Shown here: piece after piece, positions 16,895 to 24,308 of the stretch | Numbering within the stretch: the first letter of the stretch is position 1 | How the letters are laid out: every line of letters begins with the position of its first letter | From: an uncultured bacterium | Lineage (GTDB): Bacteria; Spirochaetota; UBA4802; JAGODF01 | Direction: 5' to 3' | DNA: 36,645 bases | Assembly: GCA_937921485.1 (NCBI GenBank) | Contig: CAKZSV010000081.1 | Coordinates: forward strand, 1-36,645 | Program-made: the position numbers and the translations under genes | Notes under the pieces: generated by a model | Database searches by the model: none | Told to the model about the DNA's origin: nothing | What the model saw: the letters and a program-made list of their open reading frames with translations, nothing else

Positions 16895-16966
16895 TGAGGG
16901 CTTCGCCCTCAACCCAAAGGAAGCAGGGGAGGCCCTGCGGGGCATTTTAAGGGGCTTCGCCCCTTA
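16895..16966. repeat. cluster of three GC-rich hairpins with GCTTCGCC cores
   Basis: Three consecutive inverted repeats: TGAGGGC-TTC-GCCCTCA (16895-16911), GCAGGG-GAGG-CCCTGC (16923-16938) and TAAGGGGC-TTC-GCCCCTTA (16948-16966). The first and third share the loop and the GGGCTTCGCCC core. Strings of this type occur as dispersed intergenic palindromes in many bacterial genomes. They could form three RNA stem-loops after the mini-protein gene and act in termination or mRNA stability, but no U-tract follows directly. Confidence 0.75.
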
Positions 16967-17085
16967 GACCCCATAAAAAATGTACGCTGAAAGCGCAGAA
17001 AATACAGAGTAATACTATAAAATATTAAGAAATAACACGATTATATTCGATAAATATTAATGAAAGCTCCATCAAGGCGAATTTC

Positions 17086-17235
17086 ATGAAATTAATTGAA
17101 TGCAAAAAGTGCCGTTATCACGTAAAATCGGTCGCGGACAGCGCCCTCTGCCGCTTCGGCAATGAAACCGCATGCAAGATTGTATTTCGCGGCGAGGTTC
17201 TCTCATGCCCCATAGAAACATCCATGGCACCATAA
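17086..17235 (+). CDS. 49-aa cysteine-rich mini-protein B
   Basis: ATG 17086 to TAA 17235, with AAGG centred about 10 nt upstream as a fair ribosome site. The protein has five Cys: ECKKC near the start, ALC and ACK in the middle, and EVLSCPIE near the end. The N-terminal M-x-L-x-E-C-x-x-C and C-terminal E-V-[IL]-x-C-P-[LI] patterns are shared with mini-protein A at 16699, so the two look like diverged relatives. The four or five Cys suggest a metal site. The next gene downstream, 172 bp away, is the flavodiiron protein; that gene has its own promoter. Function unknown. Confidence 0.6.
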   Translation: MKLIECKKCRYHVKSVADSALCRFGNETACKIVFRGEVLSCPIETSMAP

Positions 17236-17335
17236 GCTGCATATCATTCAAAATCACTCCAGCCGCAACCTCATAAGATCGGCAACTCACCTCATGCCCG
17301 TATGTATAATGCTCCCCACGCACTAATTATTGCTC

Positions 17336-17364
17336 TTGACATTTATATCATTCGAATGATGATT
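17336..17364 (+). promoter_or_regulatory. fprA promoter with palindromic operator
   Basis: -35 TTGACA at 17336-17341 and a weak -10 (ATGATT, 17359-17364) 17 bp further. A perfect 14-bp palindrome ATCATTCGAATGAT (17347-17360) fills the spacer and touches the -10, the usual place for a repressor. The regulator is not in the immediate neighbourhood. An O2-, NO- or metal-responsive factor would fit the downstream gene. Confidence 0.6.
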
Positions 17365-17407
17365 GCAACCGTACGGCATATCGAAATCGTGAAGGTGGTG
17401 TGAAGTT

Positions 17408-18565
17408 ATGAAGGCAATTACCATACAAGACGGCATATACTGGGTCGGCGGCATCGATTGGAACCTGCGCAACTTCCACGGGTATCTCACCCAGCGCGGC
17501 TCAACCTATAATGCGTATCTCATCATCGATGAAAAGGTCACGCTCATTGACACGGTAAAATATTATCTGGCCGATGAAATGCTTGAAAGAATTTCATCGG
17601 TAATTGACCCTTCCAGAATCGACATCATTATCTCGAATCATGTGGAGATGGACCATTCCGGTGCACTTCCGAAGATGGCTGAAATTGCCCCAAACGCGGA
17701 AATCCTCACCTCGCCAAACGGCGAAAAAGGACTTCCCCTGCATTATGGCCACCTGAAGCTTCGCGCGGTAAAAAACGGCGAGACGCTTCCCCTGGGCAAA
17801 CGCACGCTCCAGTTTGTTCTAACTCCCATGGTGCACTGGCCGGACAATATGTTCGCGTACTGCCCTGAGGAAAAAATTCTCTTTTCCAACGATGCCTTCG
17901 GCCAGCACATCGCCACTTCTGAGCGGTTTGAAGAAGAATACTCGCTCGATATCATCATGGATGAAGCAAAGAAATACTACGCGAACATCGTGCTGCCCTA
18001 TGGCGCCCAGGTGAAAAAAACGCTTGAAGCCGCCTCGCCGCTTGCCATCGACATAATCGCCCCCAGCCACGGCATCATCTGGCGAACGCACGTAAAGGAC
18101 ATCATCCGCGAATACGACAAATGGGCTTCAAACAAAACCGAAAAGAAAGCGCTCATTGTGTACGACACAATGTGGAAATCCACCGAGATGATGGCAATGG
18201 CATTGTACCGCGCATTCGAGGCGAAAGAATATCATCCGAAGCTTTTAAGCCTCCAGCACAATCACATTTCCGACATCATGACCGAGCTTCTGACCGCTGA
18301 ATACATCTGCGTGGGCTCGCCCACTCTTAACAACAACATGCTTCCCACGGTAAGCGCATTTCTCACCTACATGAAAGGACTTGCTCCGAAGGGGAGAAAA
18401 GCGCTTGCATTCGGCTCCTATGGATGGGGAGGACAGAGCATAAAACAGGTCGAGGAAATGCTTGCGTCCTGCGGCTTTGAGATGCTTGAGAGCCTCAAGG
18501 TTCAATACGTGCCCACAGCAAAGGCACTTGCGGAAATCACCGAAAAGGTCACAAACGCCATTTGA
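17408..18565 (+). CDS. fprA: flavodiiron protein (class A)
   Basis: 385 aa. Residues 1-240 are a metallo-beta-lactamase-like diiron domain with the complete ligand set: H78-x-E80-x-D82-H83 (NHVEMDHSG), H143 (MVHWPD), D162 (SNDAFG) and H221 (APSHGIIW). Residues about 245-385 are a flavodoxin domain (ALIVYDTMWKSTEMMA for the FMN phosphate, SPTLNNNMLP and FGSYGWGGQS around the isoalloxazine). The enzyme reduces O2 to water and/or NO to N2O in the cytoplasm and is typical of anaerobes; the electron donor is usually rubredoxin, and none is visible here. A GGTGGTG ribosome site precedes the ATG. The promoter carries a palindrome. Confidence 0.95.
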   Translation: MKAITIQDGIYWVGGIDWNLRNFHGYLTQRGSTYNAYLIIDEKVTLIDTVKYYLADEMLERISSVIDPSRIDIIISNHVEMDHSGALPKMAEIAPNAEILTSPNGEKGLPLHYGHLKLRAVKNGETLPLGKRTLQFVLTPMVHWPDNMFAYCPEEKILFSNDAFGQHIATSERFEEEYSLDIIMDEAKKYYANIVLPYGAQVKKTLEAASPLAIDIIAPSHGIIWRTHVKDIIREYDKWASNKTEKKALIVYDTMWKSTEMMAMALYRAFEAKEYHPKLLSLQHNHISDIMTELLTAEYICVGSPTLNNNMLPTVSAFLTYMKGLAPKGRKALAFGSYGWGGQSIKQVEEMLASCGFEMLESLKVQYVPTAKALAEITEKVTNAI

Positions 18566-18569
18566 GCAA

Positions 18570-18690
18570 ATAAGGGAACTTCTAAAAACCATTTATAAGG
18601 ATGTTCCCTTGTGGACACAAAATATAAGTAAAAACCGCTTTCTTTTATGCTGATTTTAAGGATGAAAGCGGTTTTTAGAAGTGCCCATAA
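18570..18690. mobile_element. 113-bp MITE-like element with 4-bp target duplication
   Basis: Terminal inverted repeats GGGAACTTCTAAAAACC (18574-18590) and GGTTTTTAGAAGTGCCC (18670-18686) match at 16 of 17 positions and are flanked by ATAA on both sides (18570-18573 and 18687-18690), a 4-bp target duplication. Inside, each half can fold on itself: AAGGGAAC/GTTCCCTT (18572-18579, 18603-18610) and a perfect 13-bp pair AAAAACCGCTTTC/GAAAGCGGTTTTT (18630-18642, 18664-18676). It has no coding capacity, so it must have moved with a transposase supplied elsewhere. It lies between fprA and the phosphosugar mutase, and the right-hand hairpin may end fprA transcripts. Confidence 0.7.
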
Positions 18691-18721
18691 GCGGCGCGCG
18701 CTATTTCAATTGACAAACCGG

Positions 18722-18752
18722 AAAACGTCTGCGATTGTATCACAGGCGTTTT
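18722..18752 (+). terminator. terminator- or attenuator-like hairpin before the phosphosugar mutase
   Basis: AAAACGTCTG (18722-18731) pairs with CAGGCGTTTT (18743-18752) with one G-U in RNA, followed by TTTC. It lies 26 bp before the mutase start and just after a TTGACA (18710-18715) that could be that gene's -35. It may end upstream transcription, or attenuate the mutase mRNA if transcription starts before it. Confidence 0.5.
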
Positions 18753-18778
18753 TCATTATTATCATCAGGAGAAAAATC

Positions 18779-20527
18779 ATGGAAGAGATAATAAAAAAAC
18801 GAATTGAAGAATGGATGAATCCTCCATTCGATAAAGATGCTATCGACGAGATAAAAAAATTAGTTTCAGAAAAAAACGAAAAAGAGCTCACCGAACGCTT
18901 CTACACCACGCTCGAATTCGGCACAGGGGGACTGCGCGGGATTTTGGGCGCCGGAACCAACCGCATGAATATCTACACCGTGGGAATGGCAGCACAGGGA
19001 CTTGCCAACTACATCACCCAAAAGGGCCGCCAGAGCGACGGCGTGGTTATCGCATGCGACTCCAGGCGCATGTCGCGCCGCTTTCTTGAGGAAACCGCTT
19101 CAATTATGGCGGGAAACGGTATCCGCGCCTATGTCTTCGACGATATTGCGCCCACCCCCATGTGTTCCTTTGCTATCCGCCAGCTCAAGGCCGTCTCCGG
19201 CGCAGTGATTACCGCAAGCCACAATCCGCCCGAATACAACGGCTTCAAGGTGTACTGGGATGACGGCGGCCAGGTGGTTCCTCCGCAGGATAAGGAAATC
19301 ATTGAAGAAGTGAAGCGGATACAATCGATTGCCGAAATAAAAAAAATTTCTTTCGAAGAAGGGAAAAAATCCGGCCTGATTACACCAATCGGGGAAGACA
19401 TCATCGCACGGTATATTTCCCTGCTCGAGAAAAAAGCACTGCGCCCTAAAACGGCCTCGAATGTGCGGATTGTGTACTCTCCGCTGCACGGGACCGGCTA
19501 TGCCATCGTTCCCCGCGTCCTTTCACATTTTGGATTTACCGATGTACATCTGGTAAAAGAGCAGGCGGTGCCCGATGGAAATTTTCCCACCGTGGAATAT
19601 CCCAATCCCGAAGAAAAAGCTGCCATGCAGATGGCCCTCGACCTCGCGAAAAACATCAACGCCGACATCGTGCTTGCCACCGACCCCGACGCCGACCGCA
19701 TGGGCGTGGCATTTAAATCGCCTTCTGGTGAATATGCGCTCATCAACGGCAATCAGATCGGCACAATGCTCGAGTATTACCTGCTGAAGCGGCTCGCGGA
19801 ATCCAAACGCCTCCCGGAAAATGCCACTGTCATCAAAACTATCGTAACCACCGATCTGCAGGAAGAAATCGCGCGTTCGTTCGGGTGTGCCGTCATGGAT
19901 GTTCTTACAGGTTTCAAGTGGATCGCGATGAAGATGAAGGAACTGGACGCGAAAGGCGAAAGCTTTGTATTCGGCGGCGAAGAAAGCTACGGCTATCTGC
20001 CCGTCGATTTTGTGCGCGATAAGGATGCCGTGAGCGCGTGCTACTTCTTCGCGGAAATGACCGATTATCTCAGATCTCAGGGGCGCACCCTTTCGGATTT
20101 TTTGGATGAAATTTACACTGTGTATAATCTATATCTCGAAGATCTTCATTCATTGACGCTGAAGGGCATTGAGGGCATGGAACAGATCGGGCGCATAATG
20201 GAATCGTTCAGGAAAAATCCTCCAGCTGAGTTTGCGGGCGTAAAGGTGCGCTCTCTTCACGATATAAAAAACCTCATCGCAAAAGATATTGCGCACAACA
20301 CAGTCACGAAGCTTGAAGGCCTTCCACAATCCGACGTGCTTCAGTTTTTCCTCGAAGATGGCAGCAAAATCACCATGCGGCCATCGGGAACCGAGCCGAA
20401 AATAAAATTTTATTTCAGCGCGAAAGAGAAAGCGGAGAAAGAAAAACTCGAGGAATCAAAAAAACAGGTGAAGGAAAAAATTGAGCGCTACAAAGAGGCG
20501 CTGCTCGAGAAGGTGAAGGCGGTGTGA
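18779..20527 (+). CDS. phospho-sugar mutase (phosphoglucomutase/phosphomannomutase)
   Basis: 582 aa, the length of the large bacterial phosphoglucomutase type. The four active-site elements are present: phospho-serine loop TASHNP (Ser147), metal loop ATDPDADRMG (about 301), sugar-binding GGEESYGY (about 400) and phosphate-binding RPSGTEPK (about 535). It interconverts hexose 1- and 6-phosphates, feeding glycogen or envelope sugars. AGGAG at 18767-18771 is a good ribosome site for ATG 18779; an in-frame ATG at 18647 lies inside the MITE-like element and is not the start. It is monocistronic and faces ybeY across a strong hairpin. Confidence 0.93.
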   Translation: MEEIIKKRIEEWMNPPFDKDAIDEIKKLVSEKNEKELTERFYTTLEFGTGGLRGILGAGTNRMNIYTVGMAAQGLANYITQKGRQSDGVVIACDSRRMSRRFLEETASIMAGNGIRAYVFDDIAPTPMCSFAIRQLKAVSGAVITASHNPPEYNGFKVYWDDGGQVVPPQDKEIIEEVKRIQSIAEIKKISFEEGKKSGLITPIGEDIIARYISLLEKKALRPKTASNVRIVYSPLHGTGYAIVPRVLSHFGFTDVHLVKEQAVPDGNFPTVEYPNPEEKAAMQMALDLAKNINADIVLATDPDADRMGVAFKSPSGEYALINGNQIGTMLEYYLLKRLAESKRLPENATVIKTIVTTDLQEEIARSFGCAVMDVLTGFKWIAMKMKELDAKGESFVFGGEESYGYLPVDFVRDKDAVSACYFFAEMTDYLRSQGRTLSDFLDEIYTVYNLYLEDLHSLTLKGIEGMEQIGRIMESFRKNPPAEFAGVKVRSLHDIKNLIAKDIAHNTVTKLEGLPQSDVLQFFLEDGSKITMRPSGTEPKIKFYFSAKEKAEKEKLEESKKQVKEKIERYKEALLEKVKAV

Positions 20528-20547
20528 TGTACAATATCACGCGCATC

Positions 20548-20578
20548 ATCTCCGCCGCCCAAAACGGGCGGCGGAGAT
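20548..20578. terminator. perfect GC-rich hairpin between convergent genes
   Basis: Thirteen-bp perfect arms ATCTCCGCCGCCC / GGGCGGCGGAGAT with the loop AAAAC, between the stops of the phosphosugar mutase and ybeY. There is no U-tract in either direction, so it is not a textbook intrinsic terminator; it may stop polymerase through stability alone or protect both mRNA 3' ends. Confidence 0.65.
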
Positions 20579-20584
20579 TGCACG

Positions 20585-21043
20585 TCAACTAATTTTTCCG
20601 AGCACCTCGTCCTCCTTTTTCTTCATCTTCTTTGCTTCCCGCGCTGATTTTTCATGGTCATAGCCCAGGAGGTGAAGAATTCCGTGCACAAGCAGTCGCC
20701 GCACCTCTTCACGAAAGCTTCTGGAATACTGGCGATACTGCTCCCATGCCTTCTCGAGTGAAATATATACGTCGCCGAGATGCTGAATCGTGCATACATT
20801 TGGAAATGGGAGGTCGCGTTCAGCGAAAGATATCACATCGGTGGGCTTATTTTTTTTCCTGAATTTTTTATTTATCATTCTGATGATGTCGTTATCGACG
20901 AGAATAATTGTAATTGAGCATTTCGATATGCATAAAATACGCGCAACCTTTTCTGCATCATCGATAACATCTTTTTTTCGCACTCCCCGGTACGGAAAGC
21001 GAATCCTGCCATCACGGCAGATATCAATATTCATCTTCATCAT
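20585..21043 (-). CDS. ybeY: endoribonuclease YbeY (rRNA maturation factor)
   Basis: 152 aa, standard length. The UPF0054 zinc motif HGILHLLGYDH gives His120, His124 and His130, and the upstream TDVISFAERD segment is the other family hallmark. YbeY takes part in 16S rRNA 3'-end processing and ribosome quality control. Its start overlaps the end of pgpH by about 20 bp; ATGs at 21043, 21040 and 21034 are all possible. The order aspS-phoH-pgpH-ybeY on one strand with short gaps implies one operon. Confidence 0.93.
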   Translation of the reverse strand: MMKMNIDICRDGRIRFPYRGVRKKDVIDDAEKVARILCISKCSITIILVDNDIIRMINKKFRKKNKPTDVISFAERDLPFPNVCTIQHLGDVYISLEKAWEQYRQYSRSFREEVRRLLVHGILHLLGYDHEKSAREAKKMKKKEDEVLGKIS

Positions 21044-23303
21044 CGTCCCGGCCGAGCACCCGGTCTTCTAAATCTTCCACTTCTCCTTTCGTGGGATACT
21101 CTATGCGCGTATGGTAAATGCCGTTCAGTATCCGCAAAAACGCTCGTTGAACCTTTTTCAAATCGGACATGGTGAGGTTCGCGTTCTCAAGCTCGCCTTC
21201 ATTGAGCTTATTATATACGATTTTATTCACCAGCCCTTTGAGTTTTTCTGCGGTCGGCTCCTGAATCGACCGCGACGCCGCCTCGATTGCGTCGGCAAGC
21301 ATCACCACCGCAACCTCCTGAGTCGAGGGCTTTGGGCCGGGATACTGAAAATCGCTTTTCCTGATTTTTTCAGCGGTGGAAGTATCGGCATGTTCAAGCG
21401 CCTGGTGGTAAAAATAGGTCATGGTGCTTTCCCCATGATGTTCCTTAATGAAATTGATGATCGATTCGGGAAGACCGTCTTTTTCTGCAATTCTTACTCC
21501 ATTCGAAACATGCGATATTATCAGCCGGGCATACTCGGTAGGTCCCAACGTCCGCGCACGCCTGTCAGTGATTTTATTTTCAATATACATCCCCGAATCC
21601 GGAATTTTGCCGATGTCGTGATAATACCCTCCCACCCTCGCCAGCATGTGATTCGCTCCAATTTCCTTGCATGCCGACTCGGCCATGTTGGCAACCATGA
21701 GGGAGTGATTGTACGTGCCGGGAGCTTTGATGATCATCTTTTTGAAAATCGGCGCGTTGAGGTCGGAGAGCTCAAGAAGCTTGAAGGTGGTAGTCACTCC
21801 AAAAACCGACTCGTACAGCGGCAGAATGCCGAGCACAAGGATTGAATTGATGACGCCGTTTGCCAGCGCAATTCCTGCATAATTCAGATTCGCCGTCACT
21901 CCCGCACCTCCCATAAGCCCGGAGGCAAAAGCAATAAGCGCGTTTATCGATCCGATAAGCAAGCCGGCTTTTAAGAGCGAGGTCCTGTGATCTATATCCC
22001 GCGTCAAAAAACAACCGAGCATCGATGATGAGAATGCAAGAAAAAGTGCGGAAGAGGATTCCCCTGAAATGAAATAGGTAAAAAACACCAGGTAGAGAGA
22101 CGATAATACGGCAAAATAGGAGTTATTGAGCATCGAAATCATCATTGAAACAAAGGCGATGGGCAGAAGCATCACAAAGACCGTTTCGCCTTTTGAAACA
22201 CCAATAAATTTGAAAATGATAAACGCAAAAAAGACAAAACCGATGATCAGCGTAAACGCAACCAGCGGCGAGGGTGAGCCGGTAAATATTTTTTCGTAAT
22301 ACTCCGCAATAAAATATGAAAAAATCATGAAAAATAAAATCTGAACTATAAATATCCCCACAACAAAAGTTATATTGCGGGAATAAGAACTCCTGTTGAT
22401 GATCTGGATTGTATCGTACATGTCGGCAGTGACGGTCTCCCCAGCCTGAAGCACCGTGTTCCCTTTTTTCAAAGTCGCGATCACCGGCTTGACGGATTTC
22501 ATCGCATCATCGATTCTTCTCTGCGTTTCTTCCGCATTGAAGACCAGGTTTGGGGTGAGGCTTTTGTCGACTATTTCGCGTACCGCAGAAAGCTGTTCCT
22601 GTGGAAGAAATGGAGCTATCGCATACACCCTGGCGCCCACTGTTTTCCGTACATCACCAAGCGTAACCAGTTCATCCAGATTCGAAAGCTTCTCATTTGT
22701 TTCCCCGGTGCTGCTGACGGCACGAATGGAAACGATGGTATTTTTTATATTTAAAGGATTACTATACGCTTCTTTCAAAATACCGCGATCATAGATCTGG
22801 ACCAGAACTTTATTGACGATATTTTTTAGCCGCGGGGGGTTTTTGTCCTTTAATATTGCCCACAGCACCCAATCGTTGAACTGAACATATCTGGTAAGCT
22901 TTGACTTGAGCGCTATAAGCTGGAATGTCCTATCGTCGGTGCCGATTGGAGGATTTTCTTCGAGGACATCGCGTACATGTTTGAAAAGAACATCCACCAC
23001 CCCGAGCCTATCGACCAGCACTGCCTGGTCTTTGTCGAACACAAGGGGCGTCCGTTCGGCAGCGCGCTCCATATTTCTTCGCGTTTCCGTTTCAAGCTGG
23101 TAGCGGATATCATGGGGAACAACGACATCCTCGCCGGCAATATCGCCGATATTGTATCGGTACACCTTTCCCGTCACGCTCATCGAAAGCAACAGCGTTG
23201 AAACGATGATGATGCACAGGGCAAAAAGCGCCGAAGACTTCATGTGCGGCTTTCTTATGGATTGAGCAAAACCCCGCCGGAAGTAGGCAAATCTTCTGGT
23301 CAT
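21024..23303 (-). CDS. pgpH: cyclic-di-AMP phosphodiesterase PgpH (7TM-HD family)
   Basis: 759 aa from the proposed start. One N-terminal TM helix (ALFALCIIIVSTLLLSMSV) is followed by an extracytoplasmic 7TMR-HDED domain (to about residue 300), seven TM helices (about 310-500) and a cytoplasmic HD phosphohydrolase domain: NHSLMVANMAES (His about 533), then GGYYHDIGKI with the HD pair near 560, and HHGES. PgpH cleaves c-di-AMP to pApA, tuning osmotic and wall homeostasis. The ATG at 23303 is 7 nt after the phoH stop with AAAGGCGAG further upstream; an ATG at 23363 would overlap phoH by 53 bp and has no advantage. The start is moderately certain. Confidence 0.92.
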   Translation of the reverse strand: MTRRFAYFRRGFAQSIRKPHMKSSALFALCIIIVSTLLLSMSVTGKVYRYNIGDIAGEDVVVPHDIRYQLETETRRNMERAAERTPLVFDKDQAVLVDRLGVVDVLFKHVRDVLEENPPIGTDDRTFQLIALKSKLTRYVQFNDWVLWAILKDKNPPRLKNIVNKVLVQIYDRGILKEAYSNPLNIKNTIVSIRAVSSTGETNEKLSNLDELVTLGDVRKTVGARVYAIAPFLPQEQLSAVREIVDKSLTPNLVFNAEETQRRIDDAMKSVKPVIATLKKGNTVLQAGETVTADMYDTIQIINRSSYSRNITFVVGIFIVQILFFMIFSYFIAEYYEKIFTGSPSPLVAFTLIIGFVFFAFIIFKFIGVSKGETVFVMLLPIAFVSMMISMLNNSYFAVLSSLYLVFFTYFISGESSSALFLAFSSSMLGCFLTRDIDHRTSLLKAGLLIGSINALIAFASGLMGGAGVTANLNYAGIALANGVINSILVLGILPLYESVFGVTTTFKLLELSDLNAPIFKKMIIKAPGTYNHSLMVANMAESACKEIGANHMLARVGGYYHDIGKIPDSGMYIENKITDRRARTLGPTEYARLIISHVSNGVRIAEKDGLPESIINFIKEHHGESTMTYFYHQALEHADTSTAEKIRKSDFQYPGPKPSTQEVAVVMLADAIEAASRSIQEPTAEKLKGLVNKIVYNKLNEGELENANLTMSDLKKVQRAFLRILNGIYHTRIEYPTKGEVEDLEDRVLGRDDDEDEY

Positions 23304-23310
23304 AGTCGGG

Positions 23311-24282
23311 CTACTCGCCTTTTTCCTCGTTTCGGTCGTACGCGGCCACGATCTTCTCGACAACAGGGTGTCGGCAAATATCTTCTTTGGCGAACTCCAT
23401 GAAAGCTATCTCCTTAACCTCGCGAAGAATCCGCATCGCGTGCAAAAGGCCGGATTTCGAAGGCTTCTCCAGATCTATCTGCGTTGCGTCTCCGGAGATG
23501 ACAATCTTAGCATCATTACCCAGTCTGGTCAAAAACATTTTCATCTGCGAAATTGTGGTATTCTGCGCTTCATCCAGGATAATATAGGCCCGGTTCAGGG
23601 TGCGGCCGCGCATATACGCAAGCGGCGCAATTTCGATCACTCCTTTTTCTATGAGCGATGACACTCTCTCAAATGATAGTAAATCAAATAAGGCATCATA
23701 CAGAGGCCTGAGATACGGATTGATTTTCTGAATGAGGTCGCCTGGAAGAAATCCGAGATTTTCCCCCGCTTCCACGGCGGGCCTGGTGAGGATGATGCGT
23801 TCAACCTTCCCTTTAAGAAGCATCTGAATGCCCACCGCCACCGCAAGATAGGTTTTCCCCGTACCCGCCGGCCCGATGGCAAATGTGACGGCATGCTCGT
23901 GAATGCGGGAAATATAATCGGCCTGATTGGTGGTTCTCGGAACAACGACGCGTCCTGTTTCCGAAATTACAATTTTAAAGCGGTTGATATCCGCGGCTTT
24001 TATATCTCTGCCGCAGGCAAAGGAGCGGGCAAGATAGCGCACATCAAAATCATCAAGCTCCTTCCGCGTGCCGTTTTCGTGAAGATAATCGCTCATCACA
24101 TGGAGAAGCTTTATCGCCGCACCGGAAGCCTTTGAAGGGCCGCTCACGATGAGAGTGTTCCCCCTCGGGATGATCCGTACATCCATTACCGATTCGATTG
24201 TTTTAAGGTTGCGGTCCATATAGCCGCACACGCGCCGGTAGAGCGACGCGTCGTCAATTTCAAAGTGACTGTTTTCTTCCAT
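23311..24282 (-). CDS. phoH: PhoH family ATPase
   Basis: 323 aa. An N-terminal KH-like region (VMDVRIIPRGNTLIVSGPS) precedes the ATPase: Walker A GPAGTGKT (137-144), ILTRPAVEAGENLGFLPGD, Walker B AYIILDEAQN and GDATQIDL. This is the PhoH/YbeZ type usually encoded with ybeY and implicated in RNA metabolism. It sits between aspS (26 bp upstream) and pgpH (7 bp downstream), so it is cotranscribed. The ribosome site before the ATG is weak. Confidence 0.94.
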   Translation of the reverse strand: MEENSHFEIDDASLYRRVCGYMDRNLKTIESVMDVRIIPRGNTLIVSGPSKASGAAIKLLHVMSDYLHENGTRKELDDFDVRYLARSFACGRDIKAADINRFKIVISETGRVVVPRTTNQADYISRIHEHAVTFAIGPAGTGKTYLAVAVGIQMLLKGKVERIILTRPAVEAGENLGFLPGDLIQKINPYLRPLYDALFDLLSFERVSSLIEKGVIEIAPLAYMRGRTLNRAYIILDEAQNTTISQMKMFLTRLGNDAKIVISGDATQIDLEKPSKSGLLHAMRILREVKEIAFMEFAKEDICRHPVVEKIVAAYDRNEEKGE

Positions 24283-24308
24283 GTAGCCGCAATTTACTCG
24301 CTAAAAGT

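Noticed and set aside
15446..16966. ATPase plus mini-protein as a complete composite transposon
   Set aside because: Only one eroded left terminus is present; no matching right end or target duplication was found after the ATPase.
16699..17235. Rubredoxin for the flavodiiron protein
   Set aside because: Rubredoxin needs two CxxC knuckles with CPxCG-like context; each mini-protein has only one such knuckle at the start and a single CP at the end.
21111..21845. 244-codon open frame opposite pgpH
   Set aside because: pgpH has clear HD motifs in the other strand; the antisense frame is a by-product of its codon use.
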